From contig NZ_SLZK01000001.1 in assembly GCF_004341105.1 (NCBI RefSeq), forward strand, positions 620,001-684,000: a stretch of DNA of 64,000 bases. The letters run 5' to 3'. How positions within the stretch are numbered: position 1 is the first letter of the stretch; each line of letters starts with the position of its first letter. Positions 1-10,700 of this stretch are shown one piece after another. The stretch comes from Rhizobium sp. BK418. Lineage in GTDB: Bacteria; Pseudomonadota; Alphaproteobacteria; Rhizobiales; Rhizobiaceae. The notes below the pieces were generated by a model. That model was not told the DNA's origin. It saw nothing but the letters and a program-made list of their open reading frames with translations, and made no database searches. Position numbers and translations under genes: made by a program.

Positions 1-255
1 GCGGCGGTGGGCGTCGAACTCGATGCCATTGCGGCAGTCGTCATCGGAGGGACGCTGCTGACAGGAGGAGCGGGATTCGTGGCAGGGACCTTCATCGGTC
101 TGCTGATCCAGGGGCTAATTCAGACTTACATCACCTTCGACGGTACGCTGTCGAGCTGGTGGACGAAAATCCTGATTGGCCTGCTGCTTTTTGCATTCAT
201 GGTTATGCAGAAGGCTATCCTTTTCCTTTCCAGTCTGAACAGGAGATACGGTTAG
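1..255 (+). CDS. Sugar ABC transporter permease, C-terminal fragment (YjfF/RbsC type)
   Basis: This is the last 84 codons of a gene that begins before the window. The visible part is almost entirely hydrophobic and carries the GGTLLTGGAGFVAGTFIG stretch typical of the last membrane segments of RbsC/YjfF-type sugar permeases. It then has one more transmembrane helix (ILIGLLLFAFMVMQKAILFL) and a short charged tail. Family members form the inner-membrane channel of ribose- or galactofuranose-type ABC importers. The FadR/GntR regulator 13 bp downstream on the same strand suggests a sugar-acid or sugar catabolic operon. The substrate cannot be read from this fragment. Confidence 0.85.
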   Translation, partial: AAVGVELDAIAAVVIGGTLLTGGAGFVAGTFIGLLIQGLIQTYITFDGTLSSWWTKILIGLLLFAFMVMQKAILFLSSLNRRYG

Positions 256-268
256 GAGGAGTGACGGA

Positions 269-1042
269 TTGCGCAATAGATCGCTTGAAACCCGTAGGGC
301 AGGGCGAAGAACCCGAACAAGCCACGCGCATGTCGTTGATGAACTCGGCCGGGCAATCGTTGCCGGCACCTATCCCGTCGGTACCATCCTGCCTGGAGAC
401 GGAGAGCTCGCTCAGCGCTTCAAGGTCTCTCGCACGGTGCTTCGCGAAGCGATGAAGACGCTTGCCGCCAAGGGTATGGTCGTCGCGAAGGCTCGCGTCG
501 GTACACGTGTGACGGAAAAGAACTTCTGGAACATGTTCGACACCGAAATCATCTCCTGGCATTTTGCAAGCGGCGTGAGCGAAGAATTCCTCCTGCAGCT
601 CTACGATATCCGCCTCGCTTTCGAACCGTTTGCTGCTGGTCTTGTGGCCGAACGTGCAAACCCGGCGGAGATCGAACTGCTGCGCGGCCTGGCGCTCGAC
701 ATGGCCGCAAGCGGCCACACGTCTGAAAGCCTGGCACTCGCAGACTTGCGCTTTCATCTTGCGGTTTCCGAAGCATCCCACAATCCCTTCATGCGCACGC
801 TCGGCGGGCTCATCGAGGCAGCCCTCGTCGGCATGTTCCGCATGAGCACGCCGCCCACGCAGAACGGTTTCGCCAACATAGCCGAAACTCATATGCGTAT
901 CGTCGAGGCCATCGCCGCCGGCAATACCGCGGCGGCGCGCAAGGCGATGGAAGATGTCATTATCGAGGGCAGGGAGCACGTCCACGAAGCCTTCTCCGCG
1001 CTCGCTGAGCCCACCATTTCCCTGCCGATTTCGTCTTTTTGA
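269..1042 (+). CDS. FadR/GntR-family transcriptional regulator
   Basis: The 257-residue protein has an N-terminal winged helix (residues about 17-85; LPGDGELAQRFKVSRTVLREAMKTL is the recognition region) and a C-terminal all-helical FCD ligand domain. The FCD metal-site pattern is visible: D and H in LADLRFHLAVSEASHN, and a later H in ETHMRIVEAI. Such proteins are usually repressors released by a sugar acid or a small organic acid. The start is a TTG preceded by a strong AGGAGG at 254-259; no ATG fits. The gene lies 13 bp after a sugar permease, so it probably controls that upstream transport operon. The effector is unknown. Confidence 0.9.
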   Translation: MRNRSLETRRAGRRTRTSHAHVVDELGRAIVAGTYPVGTILPGDGELAQRFKVSRTVLREAMKTLAAKGMVVAKARVGTRVTEKNFWNMFDTEIISWHFASGVSEEFLLQLYDIRLAFEPFAAGLVAERANPAEIELLRGLALDMAASGHTSESLALADLRFHLAVSEASHNPFMRTLGGLIEAALVGMFRMSTPPTQNGFANIAETHMRIVEAIAAGNTAAARKAMEDVIIEGREHVHEAFSALAEPTISLPISSF

Positions 1043-1105
1043 AGCCTCGCCTTGCTGCTATGAGCGGCAGAACAGCCGCCTAGCAATGGATTCTCGGAGT
1101 CTGCC

Positions 1106-2467
1106 ATGGAACGCACCTGCCTTGCCGTCATTCTCGCCGCCGGCGACAGCACGCGAATGAAATCCGCAAAATCGAAAGTGCTGCATGAAGTTGCCGGCCG
1201 GCCAATGATCGCCCATGTCGTCGATGCCGTAGCGGCAACAGGAGTTTCCTCCATCGCCCTCGTCGTCGGTCGGGATGCGGAGAAGGTGGCGAAGGCTGCC
1301 GATGTCGGCGGTGTGACGATCAAATCTTATGTCCAGGAGCAGCGCCTCGGTACAGGCCATGCCGTTCTCGCCGCCCGCGAAGCGATTTCCGAGGGCTACG
1401 ACGATATCATCGTGACCTATGGCGACGTGCCGCTGCAAACGGCAGGCCCGCTGCTCGAGGCCCGCAAGGCGCTCGCCGAAGGCAGCGACATTGTCGTCAT
1501 CGGTTTCCATACCGACCGCCCAACGGGCTACGGTCGCCTGCTTGTCAAGGATGGCGAGTTGATGGCCATCCGCGAGGAAAGGGATGCGACGGATGCCGAG
1601 CGCGCCGTCAACTGGTGCAATAGCGGCCTCATGGCGATCAACGGCCGAAAGGCGCTCGACCTCCTGTCGCGCATCGGCAACAGCAATGCCAAGGGTGAAT
1701 ATTATCTGACCGATCTCGTGGAAATCGCCCGCGCGCTTGGCGGCCGCGTCACCGCCGTCGATGCGCCTGAGGTCGAGATGACCGGCTGCAACAACCGCGC
1801 CGAACTCGCCGCGATCGAGCGTTTCTGGCAGGAGCGCCGCCGCCACGAGCTCATGCTTTCGGGCGTGACGATGATCGCCCCGGAAACCGTTTTCCTCTGC
1901 TATGACACTGTCATCGGCCAGGATGCGCTGATCGAACCGAACGTCGTCTTCGGCCCCGGCGCCGTCATCGACAGCGGCGCAGTTATCCATGCCTTCTCGC
2001 ATATCGAGGGTGCGCATGTCAGCGAAGGTGCAGCCGTCGGGCCGTTCGCGCGGCTGCGTCCGGGTGCGGATCTCGCCGCCGGTTCCAAGGTCGGCAATTT
2101 CTGCGAGGTCAAGAATGGCAGGATCGGCGAGGGCGCCAAGGTCAATCATCTGACCTATATCGGTGATGCTACCATCGGATCAGGCACCAATATCGGCGCT
2201 GGTACGATCACCTGCAATTATGACGGGGTGAACAAGTTTGAGACTGTTATCGGCAAGGATGCCTTCATCGGCTCGAATTCTTCGCTGGTCGCCCCGGTGA
2301 CGATCGGCGATAGCGCTTATATTGCCTCGGGCAGCGTTATCACGGCGGATGTACCGCCGGAGGCGCTTGCTTTGGGGCGCGCCCGGCAAGAAATCAAGCC
2401 CGAGCGGGCCAAGCTCCTGCGCGAAAGGGCGCTCGCCGTCAAGGCGGCGAAGAAGGCCAAGGGCTGA
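1106..2467 (+). CDS. glmU: Bifunctional UDP-GlcNAc pyrophosphorylase / glucosamine-1-phosphate acetyltransferase
   Basis: The 453-residue protein matches the family's usual length. The N-terminal uridylyltransferase domain (about 1-230) has the [11 protein letters not shown] nucleotide-binding loop. The C-terminal half is a left-handed beta-helix of hexapeptide repeats (about 250-430) ending in the acetyl-CoA region with [13 protein letters not shown]. The enzyme acetylates glucosamine-1-P and then makes UDP-GlcNAc, the precursor of peptidoglycan and lipid A, in the cytoplasm. A GGAG lies just before the ATG. glmS follows about 107 bp downstream on the same strand, so two consecutive steps of amino-sugar synthesis sit together. 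Confidence 0.98.
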   Translation: MERTCLAVILAAGDSTRMKSAKSKVLHEVAGRPMIAHVVDAVAATGVSSIALVVGRDAEKVAKAADVGGVTIKSYVQEQRLGTGHAVLAAREAISEGYDDIIVTYGDVPLQTAGPLLEARKALAEGSDIVVIGFHTDRPTGYGRLLVKDGELMAIREERDATDAERAVNWCNSGLMAINGRKALDLLSRIGNSNAKGEYYLTDLVEIARALGGRVTAVDAPEVEMTGCNNRAELAAIERFWQERRRHELMLSGVTMIAPETVFLCYDTVIGQDALIEPNVVFGPGAVIDSGAVIHAFSHIEGAHVSEGAAVGPFARLRPGADLAAGSKVGNFCEVKNGRIGEGAKVNHLTYIGDATIGSGTNIGAGTITCNYDGVNKFETVIGKDAFIGSNSSLVAPVTIGDSAYIASGSVITADVPPEALALGRARQEIKPERAKLLRERALAVKAAKKAKG

Positions 2468-2500
2468 GCCTTCTTCTTAACGTGCGGAAACTGAAAGTGA

Positions 2501-2517
2501 CCGCTCTACCAATTGAG
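2501..2517 (-). other. tRNA D-arm-like fragment
   Basis: Read on the minus strand, this stretch is CTCAATTGGTAGAGCGG, which closely matches the D-arm of many bacterial tRNAs. No acceptor stem, anticodon stem or T-arm can be built around it. It is at most a remnant or a chance match in the glmU-glmS gap. Confidence 0.3.
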
Positions 2518-2574
2518 AAATAAACGAGAATCGCTAGGACTGGCGTCGATATTGGTGCCTGAGGGGATAGTTGC

Positions 2575-4401
2575 ATGTGCGGAATTGTGGGGATCGTCGG
2601 AAATGCGCCGGTTGCGGGCCGTCTTGTCGATGCGCTGAAGCGGCTGGAATATCGCGGTTATGATTCCGCCGGTGTTGCCACAATTCATGAGGGCGTCATG
2701 GATCGCCGCCGGGCAGAGGGCAAACTCTTCAACCTCGAAAAGCGGCTGGACAGCGAGCCGCTGCCGGGAACGACGGGCATTGCTCATACCCGCTGGGCAA
2801 CCCATGGCGTGCCGAACGAGACCAACGCCCATCCGCATTTCGTTGAAGGTGTCGCGGTCGTCCATAACGGCATCATCGAGAACTTTTCAGAACTGCGCGA
2901 TGAACTGAGCCATGAAGGCGCTGCCTTCCATAGCCAGACCGATACGGAAGTCGTCGCCCATCTCATGGCGAAATATCTGCGTGAGGGCCTCTCTGCGCGC
3001 GAAGCCATGTTGAAGATGCTGAACCGCGTCACCGGCGCCTATGCGCTCGCCGTCATGCTTAAGAACGATCCCGGTACGATCATGGCGGCCCGCTCCGGCC
3101 CGCCGCTAGCCGTCGGCTACGGCAAGGGCGAAATGTTTCTGGGTTCGGATGCCATTGCTCTTTCGCCCTTCACCAACGAGATCACTTATCTCGTCGACGG
3201 CGACTGGGCGATCATCACCCGCGACGGCGCGACCGTGCTCGATTTTTCTGGCAAGGTCGTCAAACGTCCGCGCCAGATTTCACAGGCGACCGCCTATGTG
3301 GTCGACAAAGGCAATCACCGTCATTTCATGGAAAAGGAAATCTACGAGCAGCCGGAGGTCATTTCCCACGCGCTCAGTCATTATGTGGATTTCGCTGCCA
3401 ACACGATCAGCCCCAATGCATCCGCCATTGATTTTAGGGCAGCGACCGGCCTTGCGATCTCTGCCTGTGGCACCGCCTATCTTGCCGGCTTGATCGGCAA
3501 ATACTGGTTCGAGCGCTACGCGCGCCTGCCGGTCGAAATCGACGTCGCCTCCGAATTCCGCTATCGCGAAATGCCGCTGCAGCCTTCCCAGGCAGCCCTT
3601 TTCATTTCGCAATCGGGCGAGACTGCCGACACGCTGGCTTCGCTGCGCTACTGCAAGGATAACGGCCTGAAGATCGGCGCCGTCGTTAACGTGCGGGAAT
3701 CGACCATCGCCCGCGAAGCCGATGCCGTCTTCCCGATCATGGCAGGCCCGGAAATCGGTGTGGCCTCCACCAAGGCGTTCACCTGCCAGCTTGCCGTGCT
3801 TGCCTCGCTGGCAGTCGGCGCCGGTCGCGCCCGCGGCGCGATTAGCGCTGACGACGAGAAGGCGATGGTGCGCCATCTGGCGGAAATGCCGCGCATCATG
3901 AGCAAGGTTCTCAATCTCATCCAGCCGCAGATGGAAGGCCTCTCCCGCGAGCTCTCCAAGTGCAAGGACGTGCTCTATCTCGGCCGCGGCACTAGCTTCC
4001 CGCTTGCCATGGAAGGCGCGCTGAAGCTCAAGGAAATCTCCTACATCCACGCCGAAGGATATGCTGCCGGTGAGCTGAAACATGGGCCGATTGCGCTGAT
4101 TGACGAAAACATGCCCGTCATCGTCATCGCGCCTTATGACCGGTTCTTCGAAAAAACGGTGTCCAACATGCAGGAAGTCGCGGCCCGCGGCGGGCGCATC
4201 ATCTTCATCACCGATGAGGCCGGCGCTGCTGCCTCCAAGCTGCCGACGATGGCGACGATCACGCTTCCCAATGTCGATGAGATCATCGCGCCAATGATCT
4301 TCTCGCTGCCGATCCAGCTGCTCGCTTACCATACTGCAGTCTTCATGGGGACGGACGTCGACCAGCCACGGAACCTCGCAAAATCGGTAACTGTGGAGTA
4401 A
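2575..4401 (+). CDS. glmS: Glutamine--fructose-6-phosphate aminotransferase (isomerizing)
   Basis: The 608-residue protein starts MCGIVGIVG, so after Met removal Cys1 is the glutaminase nucleophile. The N-terminal class II amidotransferase domain contains the EYRGYDSAG and HTRWATHG motifs. Two SIS sugar-isomerase domains follow (about 285-600), and the protein ends with the conserved PRNLAKSVTVE. It makes glucosamine-6-P from fructose-6-P and glutamine, the entry step to UDP-GlcNAc, and works with the upstream glmU. GAGGGG precedes the ATG. No glmS-type ribozyme was seen upstream, as expected outside Firmicutes. Confidence 0.98.
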   Translation: MCGIVGIVGNAPVAGRLVDALKRLEYRGYDSAGVATIHEGVMDRRRAEGKLFNLEKRLDSEPLPGTTGIAHTRWATHGVPNETNAHPHFVEGVAVVHNGIIENFSELRDELSHEGAAFHSQTDTEVVAHLMAKYLREGLSAREAMLKMLNRVTGAYALAVMLKNDPGTIMAARSGPPLAVGYGKGEMFLGSDAIALSPFTNEITYLVDGDWAIITRDGATVLDFSGKVVKRPRQISQATAYVVDKGNHRHFMEKEIYEQPEVISHALSHYVDFAANTISPNASAIDFRAATGLAISACGTAYLAGLIGKYWFERYARLPVEIDVASEFRYREMPLQPSQAALFISQSGETADTLASLRYCKDNGLKIGAVVNVRESTIAREADAVFPIMAGPEIGVASTKAFTCQLAVLASLAVGAGRARGAISADDEKAMVRHLAEMPRIMSKVLNLIQPQMEGLSRELSKCKDVLYLGRGTSFPLAMEGALKLKEISYIHAEGYAAGELKHGPIALIDENMPVIVIAPYDRFFEKTVSNMQEVAARGGRIIFITDEAGAAASKLPTMATITLPNVDEIIAPMIFSLPIQLLAYHTAVFMGTDVDQPRNLAKSVTVE

Positions 4402-4524
4402 GTCCAAACGGGCTGAAACATGTTGTGCGACAAGGCGAATTCTGGCAGTTTTGTGCTCACGGACACAGGGGGAAGGCCGTTTCGACGGCCTGTCTGAAGA
4501 CTGAAACGGAGTTCATCAGAAAAG

Positions 4525-5211
4525 ATGACCGAGAAGGCTCCCCGAGTGCCGGTCGCAATGCGGCTGAGGAACAATTTTCTCGCCGGACTGATCATCTGCG
4601 CGCCGATTGCAATTACCATCTGGCTGACCTGGACCTTCATCCATTGGTCGGACAGCTGGGTGCGGCCCTATATCCCGGCGCGTTGGAATCCCGAGAGCTA
4701 CATCAACTTCGCCATTCCCGGTTTCGGCCTGCTGATTGCCGTGGTGCTGATCACCATTGTCGGCTTTCTCGGAAAAAATCTTATCGGGCAGAGCATCGTC
4801 CGCTTCGGCGAATCCATCGTGCATCGCATGCCGCTGGTGCGGACTATCTACAGAAGCGTCAAGCAGATATTCGAAACAGTGCTGAAGGAGCAGCCGAACT
4901 CCTTCAAGAAGGTCGGCCTCATCGAATATCCGGGACCGGGCCTCTGGGCACTGGTCTTTGTCGCGACCGATGCCAGGGGCGAGATCGCATCGAAGTTCAA
5001 CGCGATGGGACAGGACATGGTCGCTGTCTTCATGCCGCCGACGCCGGTGCCGACGGCGGGCTTCCTCATCTTCGTGCCGCGCGAAAAGATTGTCATGCTC
5101 GACATGAGCCCGGAGGATGCGGCTAAATTCTTGATTTCGGGTGGCCTCGTCGCCCCGGAACACTTGCCTGTCATGCGCCCCAAGCCGAAGGCGGTATCCA
5201 AAGTCGACTAA
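4525..5211 (+). CDS. DUF502 family membrane protein
   Basis: The 228-residue protein has two N-terminal transmembrane helices (about 13-35 and 63-85). A soluble region follows, with the family's YRSVKQIFETVL and PTPVPTAGFLIFVP motifs. These match DUF502, a widespread integral membrane family without an assigned reaction. It stands alone after glmS and converges with recG: the two stop codons overlap by a few bases at 5208-5211. No function is assigned here beyond family membership. Confidence 0.85.
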   Translation: MTEKAPRVPVAMRLRNNFLAGLIICAPIAITIWLTWTFIHWSDSWVRPYIPARWNPESYINFAIPGFGLLIAVVLITIVGFLGKNLIGQSIVRFGESIVHRMPLVRTIYRSVKQIFETVLKEQPNSFKKVGLIEYPGPGLWALVFVATDARGEIASKFNAMGQDMVAVFMPPTPVPTAGFLIFVPREKIVMLDMSPEDAAKFLISGGLVAPEHLPVMRPKPKAVSKVD

Positions 5212-7313
5212 CCAGCCCGGAGGAAGCGGATCGCCTCATCACGGCGGAACAGGTAGAGCAGGGTGCGTATTGCCTGCCCGCGCTCGCTCGTCAGCTCCGG
5301 ATCGCGTTCGATCTGATAGGCTGCATCCTTGCGGGCGATTTCCAGGAGATCGGCATGCGCTTCGAGGCTGGCGATGCGAAAGCCCGGCGTGCCGGACTGA
5401 CGCGTCCCGAGAACTTCGCCTTCCCCGCGCAGCTTCAAGTCCTCTTCCGCAATCCGAAAGCCGTCTTCCGTCTCGCGCATGATGGAAAGCCGCGCATGGC
5501 CCGTCTCGCCGAGTGGTCCCTTATAGAGCAGGATGCAGGTCGAAGCCTCATCGCCGCGCCCGACGCGCCCGCGAAGCTGATGCAGCTGTGCCAGCCCGAA
5601 GCGCTCTGCATGTTCGATCACCATGATCGTCGCATCCGGCACGTCGACGCCAACTTCGACAACGGTTGTCGCCACCAGCAGTCGCAATTCGCCGTTCTTG
5701 AAGGCGAGCATGACCGCATCCTTTTCGGGCCCGCTCATGCGCCCGTGGATGAGGCCGATGCCGGGGCCAAGCGCCGAGACCAGCGTCGAATGCCGCTCCT
5801 CCGCGGACATGAGGTCGACCTCTTCGGATTCTTCGACCAGAGGGCAAATCCAGTAGGCTTTCTTACCTTCGGCAAGCGCGCTCTTCAGTCGTCCGACAAT
5901 TTCACCGGTTCGCTCAGTCGGCACGGTGATGGTCTGAATCGGCTTTCGCCCCGCGGGCTTCTCTGTCAGTTTCGAGACATCCATATCGCCGAAGGCGGCC
6001 AACACCAGCGTGCGGGGAATCGGCGTTGCCGTCATGACCAGCATATGAGGCGAGATGCCCTTTGCCGTGAGCCGAAGGCGCTGATGCACGCCGAAGCGGT
6101 GCTGCTCGTCGACGACCGCTAGCATCAGGTTCTTGTAGTTGACGCTATCCTGGAAGAGCGCATGCGTACCGATGATGATCTGCGCTTCGCCCGAGGCGAT
6201 GCGTTCGAGAATATCTTCCCGCTCGCGGCCCTTGGTGCGCCCCGTCAGCACCTCGAGACCAAGGCCGGCGACAGCCGCAAATTTCGAGATCGTCGCGTGA
6301 TGCTGTCGGGCGAGGATTTCCGTCGGTGCCATCAGTACGGCCTGTCCGCCGCTCTCAATGACGGCGGCCATCGACAGCAACGCAACCAGCGTCTTGCCGG
6401 AGCCGACATCGCCCTGCAGGAGCCGCAGCATGCGCTCCTCGCCGGCCATATCCTTCAGTATGTCGGCAACGGCATCCGTCTGGCTACGCGTTGGAGAAAA
6501 CGGAAGGCTTTGCAATATCTTGCTGCTGATTTCTCCAGTAGCATGTACGGGCTGGCCGGCCACTTTACGCAGTCGTTGCCGCACCAGCGACAGCGATAGC
6601 TGGCCAGCTAGAAATTCGTCATAGGCAAGCCTGCGGCGGGCAGGAGTCTGCGGGTCGATGTCGGACGTATCCCGCGGCTCATGAAGCATATGGAAGCTGT
6701 CGCGGATCGAAGGCAGGCCCTGCTTTTGCGCCAGCGAAAGATCGATCCATTCCGGCAGGTCCGGCATGCGTGGCAATGCCACCTCGATGATCTTGCGCAA
6801 TGTCTTGGGGGAAAGCCCCGCCGTCAGCGGATAGATCGGTTCGACCAGCGGCAGGTTCTCGCCTTGGCTGACCTTGACGATATAATCAGGATGGACCATC
6901 GAAGCGCGGCCATTGAACCAGTCCACCTTGCCGCTAACGGTTACCTCTTCATCGACCGGAAGCTGTTTTTCCAGCCATGCCGCCTGGCCACGAAAGAAGA
7001 CAAGCGTAAGCTCGCCGGTTTCGTCATGCAGGAACACACGATAGGGGACGTTGCGATTGCCGCGCGGTGGCGCCTGATGTCGGTCGACACGCGCCGTGAT
7101 CGTTACGATTGCGCCTTGTGGCGCACGAGCAATGCCCGGCTGATTACGCCGGTCAATCAGCGAGGAGGGCGCATGGAACAAGAGATCGATGATCCGGCAA
7201 TCCTCGGGAGAGTCGCGCCCGAGCAGCTTGACGAAGAGCTCAGAGATCTTCGGGCCGACGCCTGGAAGCCCGGAAACGGGCGAAAACAGCGGATCGAGAA
7301 TGGTGGGGCGCAT
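5208..7313 (-). CDS. recG: ATP-dependent DNA helicase RecG
   Basis: The 701-residue protein has an N-terminal wedge/OB domain and superfamily 2 helicase motifs: Walker A GDVGSGKT (about residue 305), the DEQHRFGV box (about 405), and the C-terminal RGRVGRG motif. RecG remodels stalled replication forks and Holliday junctions. I chose the ATG at 7311-7313, giving MRPTILDPLF, because it yields the normal family length. The longer reading frame upstream overlaps the sdhE promoter and looks non-coding. The gene diverges from sdhE/mfd and converges with the DUF502 gene. Confidence 0.96.
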   Translation of the reverse strand: MRPTILDPLFSPVSGLPGVGPKISELFVKLLGRDSPEDCRIIDLLFHAPSSLIDRRNQPGIARAPQGAIVTITARVDRHQAPPRGNRNVPYRVFLHDETGELTLVFFRGQAAWLEKQLPVDEEVTVSGKVDWFNGRASMVHPDYIVKVSQGENLPLVEPIYPLTAGLSPKTLRKIIEVALPRMPDLPEWIDLSLAQKQGLPSIRDSFHMLHEPRDTSDIDPQTPARRRLAYDEFLAGQLSLSLVRQRLRKVAGQPVHATGEISSKILQSLPFSPTRSQTDAVADILKDMAGEERMLRLLQGDVGSGKTLVALLSMAAVIESGGQAVLMAPTEILARQHHATISKFAAVAGLGLEVLTGRTKGREREDILERIASGEAQIIIGTHALFQDSVNYKNLMLAVVDEQHRFGVHQRLRLTAKGISPHMLVMTATPIPRTLVLAAFGDMDVSKLTEKPAGRKPIQTITVPTERTGEIVGRLKSALAEGKKAYWICPLVEESEEVDLMSAEERHSTLVSALGPGIGLIHGRMSGPEKDAVMLAFKNGELRLLVATTVVEVGVDVPDATIMVIEHAERFGLAQLHQLRGRVGRGDEASTCILLYKGPLGETGHARLSIMRETEDGFRIAEEDLKLRGEGEVLGTRQSGTPGFRIASLEAHADLLEIARKDAAYQIERDPELTSERGQAIRTLLYLFRRDEAIRFLRAG

Positions 7314-7407
7314 GGACGCCAAAATGCGATGAACAATAGGGCCTTGGCAAGGCTGACAAGCCGCTTTCGAGGGTCTATAGAGGCGCATCAACAAGGAAGG
7401 TGATGCC

Positions 7408-7710
7408 ATGACAGGTGTAACACTCACGAGCGCCGGTCTCGACCCCCGCCGCCGCCGGATCCTTTTCCGCTGCTGGCATCGCGGCATCAGAGAGATGGAC
7501 CTTGTCTTCGGTCAATTCGCGGAGAACGAACTTCCCTCCATGAGCGAGGCTGAGCTTGATGAGTTCGAGAGGATCATGGCCGAAGAGGATAACGACCTGG
7601 TGCGCTGGATCATGGGAACCTGGCCGACGCCCGAGCATTTACAGACACCCATGTTTGCCCGCATCACCGCCTACAAGCCTGATTTCGACCTGCCCAGGAA
7701 GCCGGAATGA
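7408..7710 (+). CDS. sdhE: Succinate dehydrogenase assembly factor SdhE
   Basis: The 100-residue protein carries the RRRILFRCWHRGIREMD signature of the YgfY/SdhE (DUF339) family, including the RGxxE motif needed for flavinylation. Family members attach FAD covalently to SdhA in the cytoplasm. AAGGAAGG lies just upstream of the ATG. Its stop overlaps the mfd start in an ATGA, so the two are translationally coupled. Confidence 0.93.
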   Translation: MTGVTLTSAGLDPRRRRILFRCWHRGIREMDLVFGQFAENELPSMSEAELDEFERIMAEEDNDLVRWIMGTWPTPEHLQTPMFARITAYKPDFDLPRKPE

Positions 7711-10700
7711 TCCCTGGATTTGATGCTAGGAAGCTTGCAGCCGCCGCTGAGCCGCTGACGATCGGCAACGTGCCTGCGGGCATGGAGCCACTGCTGCTTG
7801 CCGAGCTCGCCCGCAACGGCGAACCGGTCGCTTATGTGCTGTCAGATGGCCAACGCATGGCCGATCTGGAACAGATGTTGGGCTTCATAGCGCCCGATAT
7901 CCCAGTTCTGACGCTGCCTGCCTGGGACTGTCTTCCCTATGACCGCGTCTCGCCGAGCGCTGATACCTCTGCACGCCGTCTCGCCGCCCTTTCCGGCCTG
8001 ATCGCCCATCACAAGAAGCCGCACGCGGCGATTGTTCTGGTCACGGTCAATGCAATGCTGCAGAAGGTGGCGCCGCAGGATATTATCGAAAGTCTGGCAT
8101 TCTCTGCGCGCCCTGGCAATCAGGTGCGTATGGACGATATTGCCGGCCGGCTCGAGCGCAACGGCTTCGAGCGCGTCGCAACCGTGCGCGAAGTCGGCGA
8201 ATATGCCGTGCGCGGCGGCATTCTCGATGTCTTCGTGCCCGGTTCAGAGGAGCCGGTCCGCCTCGATTTCTTCGGTGATACGCTGGAAAGCATCCGCAGC
8301 TTCGATCCGGCGAGCCAACGCACCACCGGGCAGGTGCGCTCCCTCGACCTCAATCCGATGAGCGAGGTAACGCTGACACCGGATACGATCAGCCGTTTCC
8401 GCAAGAATTACCTCTCCACCTTCGGTGCAGCCACGCGCGATGACGCGCTTTACCTCGCCGTCTCCGAGGGCCGCCGATATCCAGGCATGGAACACTGGCT
8501 GCCGCTTTTTTACGAGAAGCTGGATACGGTGTTTGACTACCTCTCCGGCTTCCGCATCGTTACCGATCATACGGTGCGCGAAGCGGCTGAAGAGCGCTCC
8601 AAACTCGTCTACGACTATTACGATGCCCGCCTGAATTCCGGCCAGCAGCAGGGCAAGGGCCAGATGGCGCAGGGCACACCCTATAAGCCTGTTACGCCAG
8701 GCCAGCTTTATCTCGATAGCAAGACCTTCGCGCGCACGTTGGATGCGATCAATGTCATCCGCGTGTCGCCCTTCAACGAGCATGAAGGGGAAGCTCGCCG
8801 CGTCGTCAATATTGATGCACGTCAGGGCCAGCGCTGGGCGCGTTCCAATGTAGAGAGCGGCGGCGATGTTGAGCGGATCAACGTCTTCGATGTTGTCGTC
8901 AAGCACGTAGCCGACCGGCGCGCCAGCGGCGCAAAAGTTGTTATCACCGCCTGGACCGAGGGATCGCTGGAACGCCTGCTGCAGGTGCTGAACGAACATG
9001 GTCTCGATCGGGTCAAGCCAATCGCAGCGCTTAAAGATATCGCAGGGCTTGCGAAGGGCGAGGTGGCGGCGGCAGTGCTCAGCCTCGAATCCGGTTTCGA
9101 AACCGGCGATCTGATCGTCATCGGCGAGCAGGACATTCTCGGCGACCGCATGGTGCGCCGCTCTCGCCGCAGGAAGCGCGCGGCTGACTTCATCTCAGAA
9201 GTTTCCGGCCTCGATGAAGGCTCGATCGTCGTCCACGCCGAACATGGCATCGGCCGTTTCGTCGGCCTGCGCACCATTGAGGCCGCGGGCGCTCCGCACG
9301 CCTGCCTCGAGCTGCAATATGCCGATGACGCAAAACTCTTCCTGCCGGTCGAAAACATCGATCTGCTCTCGCGTTTCGGTGGCGAAAGCACCGAGGTTCC
9401 TCTCGATAAGCTCGGTGGCGGCGCATGGCAGATGCGCAAGGCCAAGCTCAAGAAGCGGCTGCTGGATATGGCCGATGCGCTGATACGCATCGCTGCCGAA
9501 CGCCTGACGCGCCATGCGCCTGTTCTGACGACCCCGGAAGGGCTCTATGACGAGTTCGCCGCCCGGTTCCCCTATGACGAAACGGAAGATCAGGAAAATG
9601 CCATCGAGGCTGTGCGCGGCGATCTTGGCGCCGGTCGCCCGATGGACCGCCTCGTCTGCGGTGACGTCGGCTTCGGCAAGACCGAGGTCGCATTGCGCGC
9701 CGCCTTCGTGGCGGCGATGAACGGCGTACAGGTCGCCGTCGTCGTTCCGACCACACTGCTCTCCCGCCAGCATTTCAAGACATTTTCCGAGCGCTTCCGC
9801 GGTCTGCCGGTCCGCATCCAGCAGGCCTCGCGCCTTGTTGGCTCCAAAGAGCTGGCGCTGACGAAGAAGGAAGTAGCCGAAGGCAAGACAGATATCGTCG
9901 TCGGTACCCACGCATTGCTCGGCGCAGGCATCAAGTTCGCCAATCTCGGCCTGCTGATCATCGACGAGGAGCAGCATTTCGGTGTCAAGCACAAGGAACG
10001 GCTGAAGGAGTTGAAGAGCGACGTACACGTTCTGACCCTCTCGGCAACGCCGATCCCGCGCACGCTGCAGCTTGCCATGACCGGGGTGCGCGAGCTTTCG
10101 CTCATCACCACGCCCCCGGTTGATCGCATGGCGGTGCGCACCTTCATTTCGCCCTTCGACAGTCTCGTCATCCGCGAAACGCTGATGCGCGAGCACTATC
10201 GTGGCGGCCAGAGCTTCTATGTCTGCCCGCGTCTTGCCGATCTTGCCGATGTGCATGCCTTCCTGCAGTCCGACGTGCCGGAACTGAAGGTTGCCGTCGC
10301 CCACGGCCAGATGCCGGCCGGCGAACTGGAAGACATCATGAACGCCTTCTACGAAGGCCGCTATGACGTGCTGCTCTCAACCACCATCGTCGAATCCGGC
10401 CTCGACGTGCCGACCGCCAACACGTTGATTGTTCATCGCGCCGATATGTTCGGTCTTGCCCAACTCTATCAGCTGCGCGGTCGCGTCGGCCGTTCCAAGG
10501 TGCGTGCCTTCGCGCTCTTCACTCTGCCGGTCAACAAGGTGTTGACGGCGACTGCCGAGCGCCGCCTCAAGGTGCTGCAGTCGCTGGACACGCTCGGCGC
10601 CGGCTTCCAGCTGGCAAGCCACGACCTCGATATCCGCGGCGCCGGCAATCTGCTCGGGGAGGAACAGTCCGGCCATATCAAGGAAGTCGGCTTCGAGCTT

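Noticed and set aside
1058..2149. 363-residue open frame opposite glmU
   Set aside because: It is antisense to a certain glmU gene, with no recognisable domain.
3280..4640. Minus-strand frames opposite the end of glmS, one containing TVTDFARFRG
   Set aside because: They mirror the conserved GlmS C-terminus PRNLAKSVTVE, a known source of spurious hypothetical proteins.
7314..7487. Longer recG start upstream
   Set aside because: It would give an unusually long RecG with a basic, low-similarity N-terminus and would overlap the promoter and start of sdhE.
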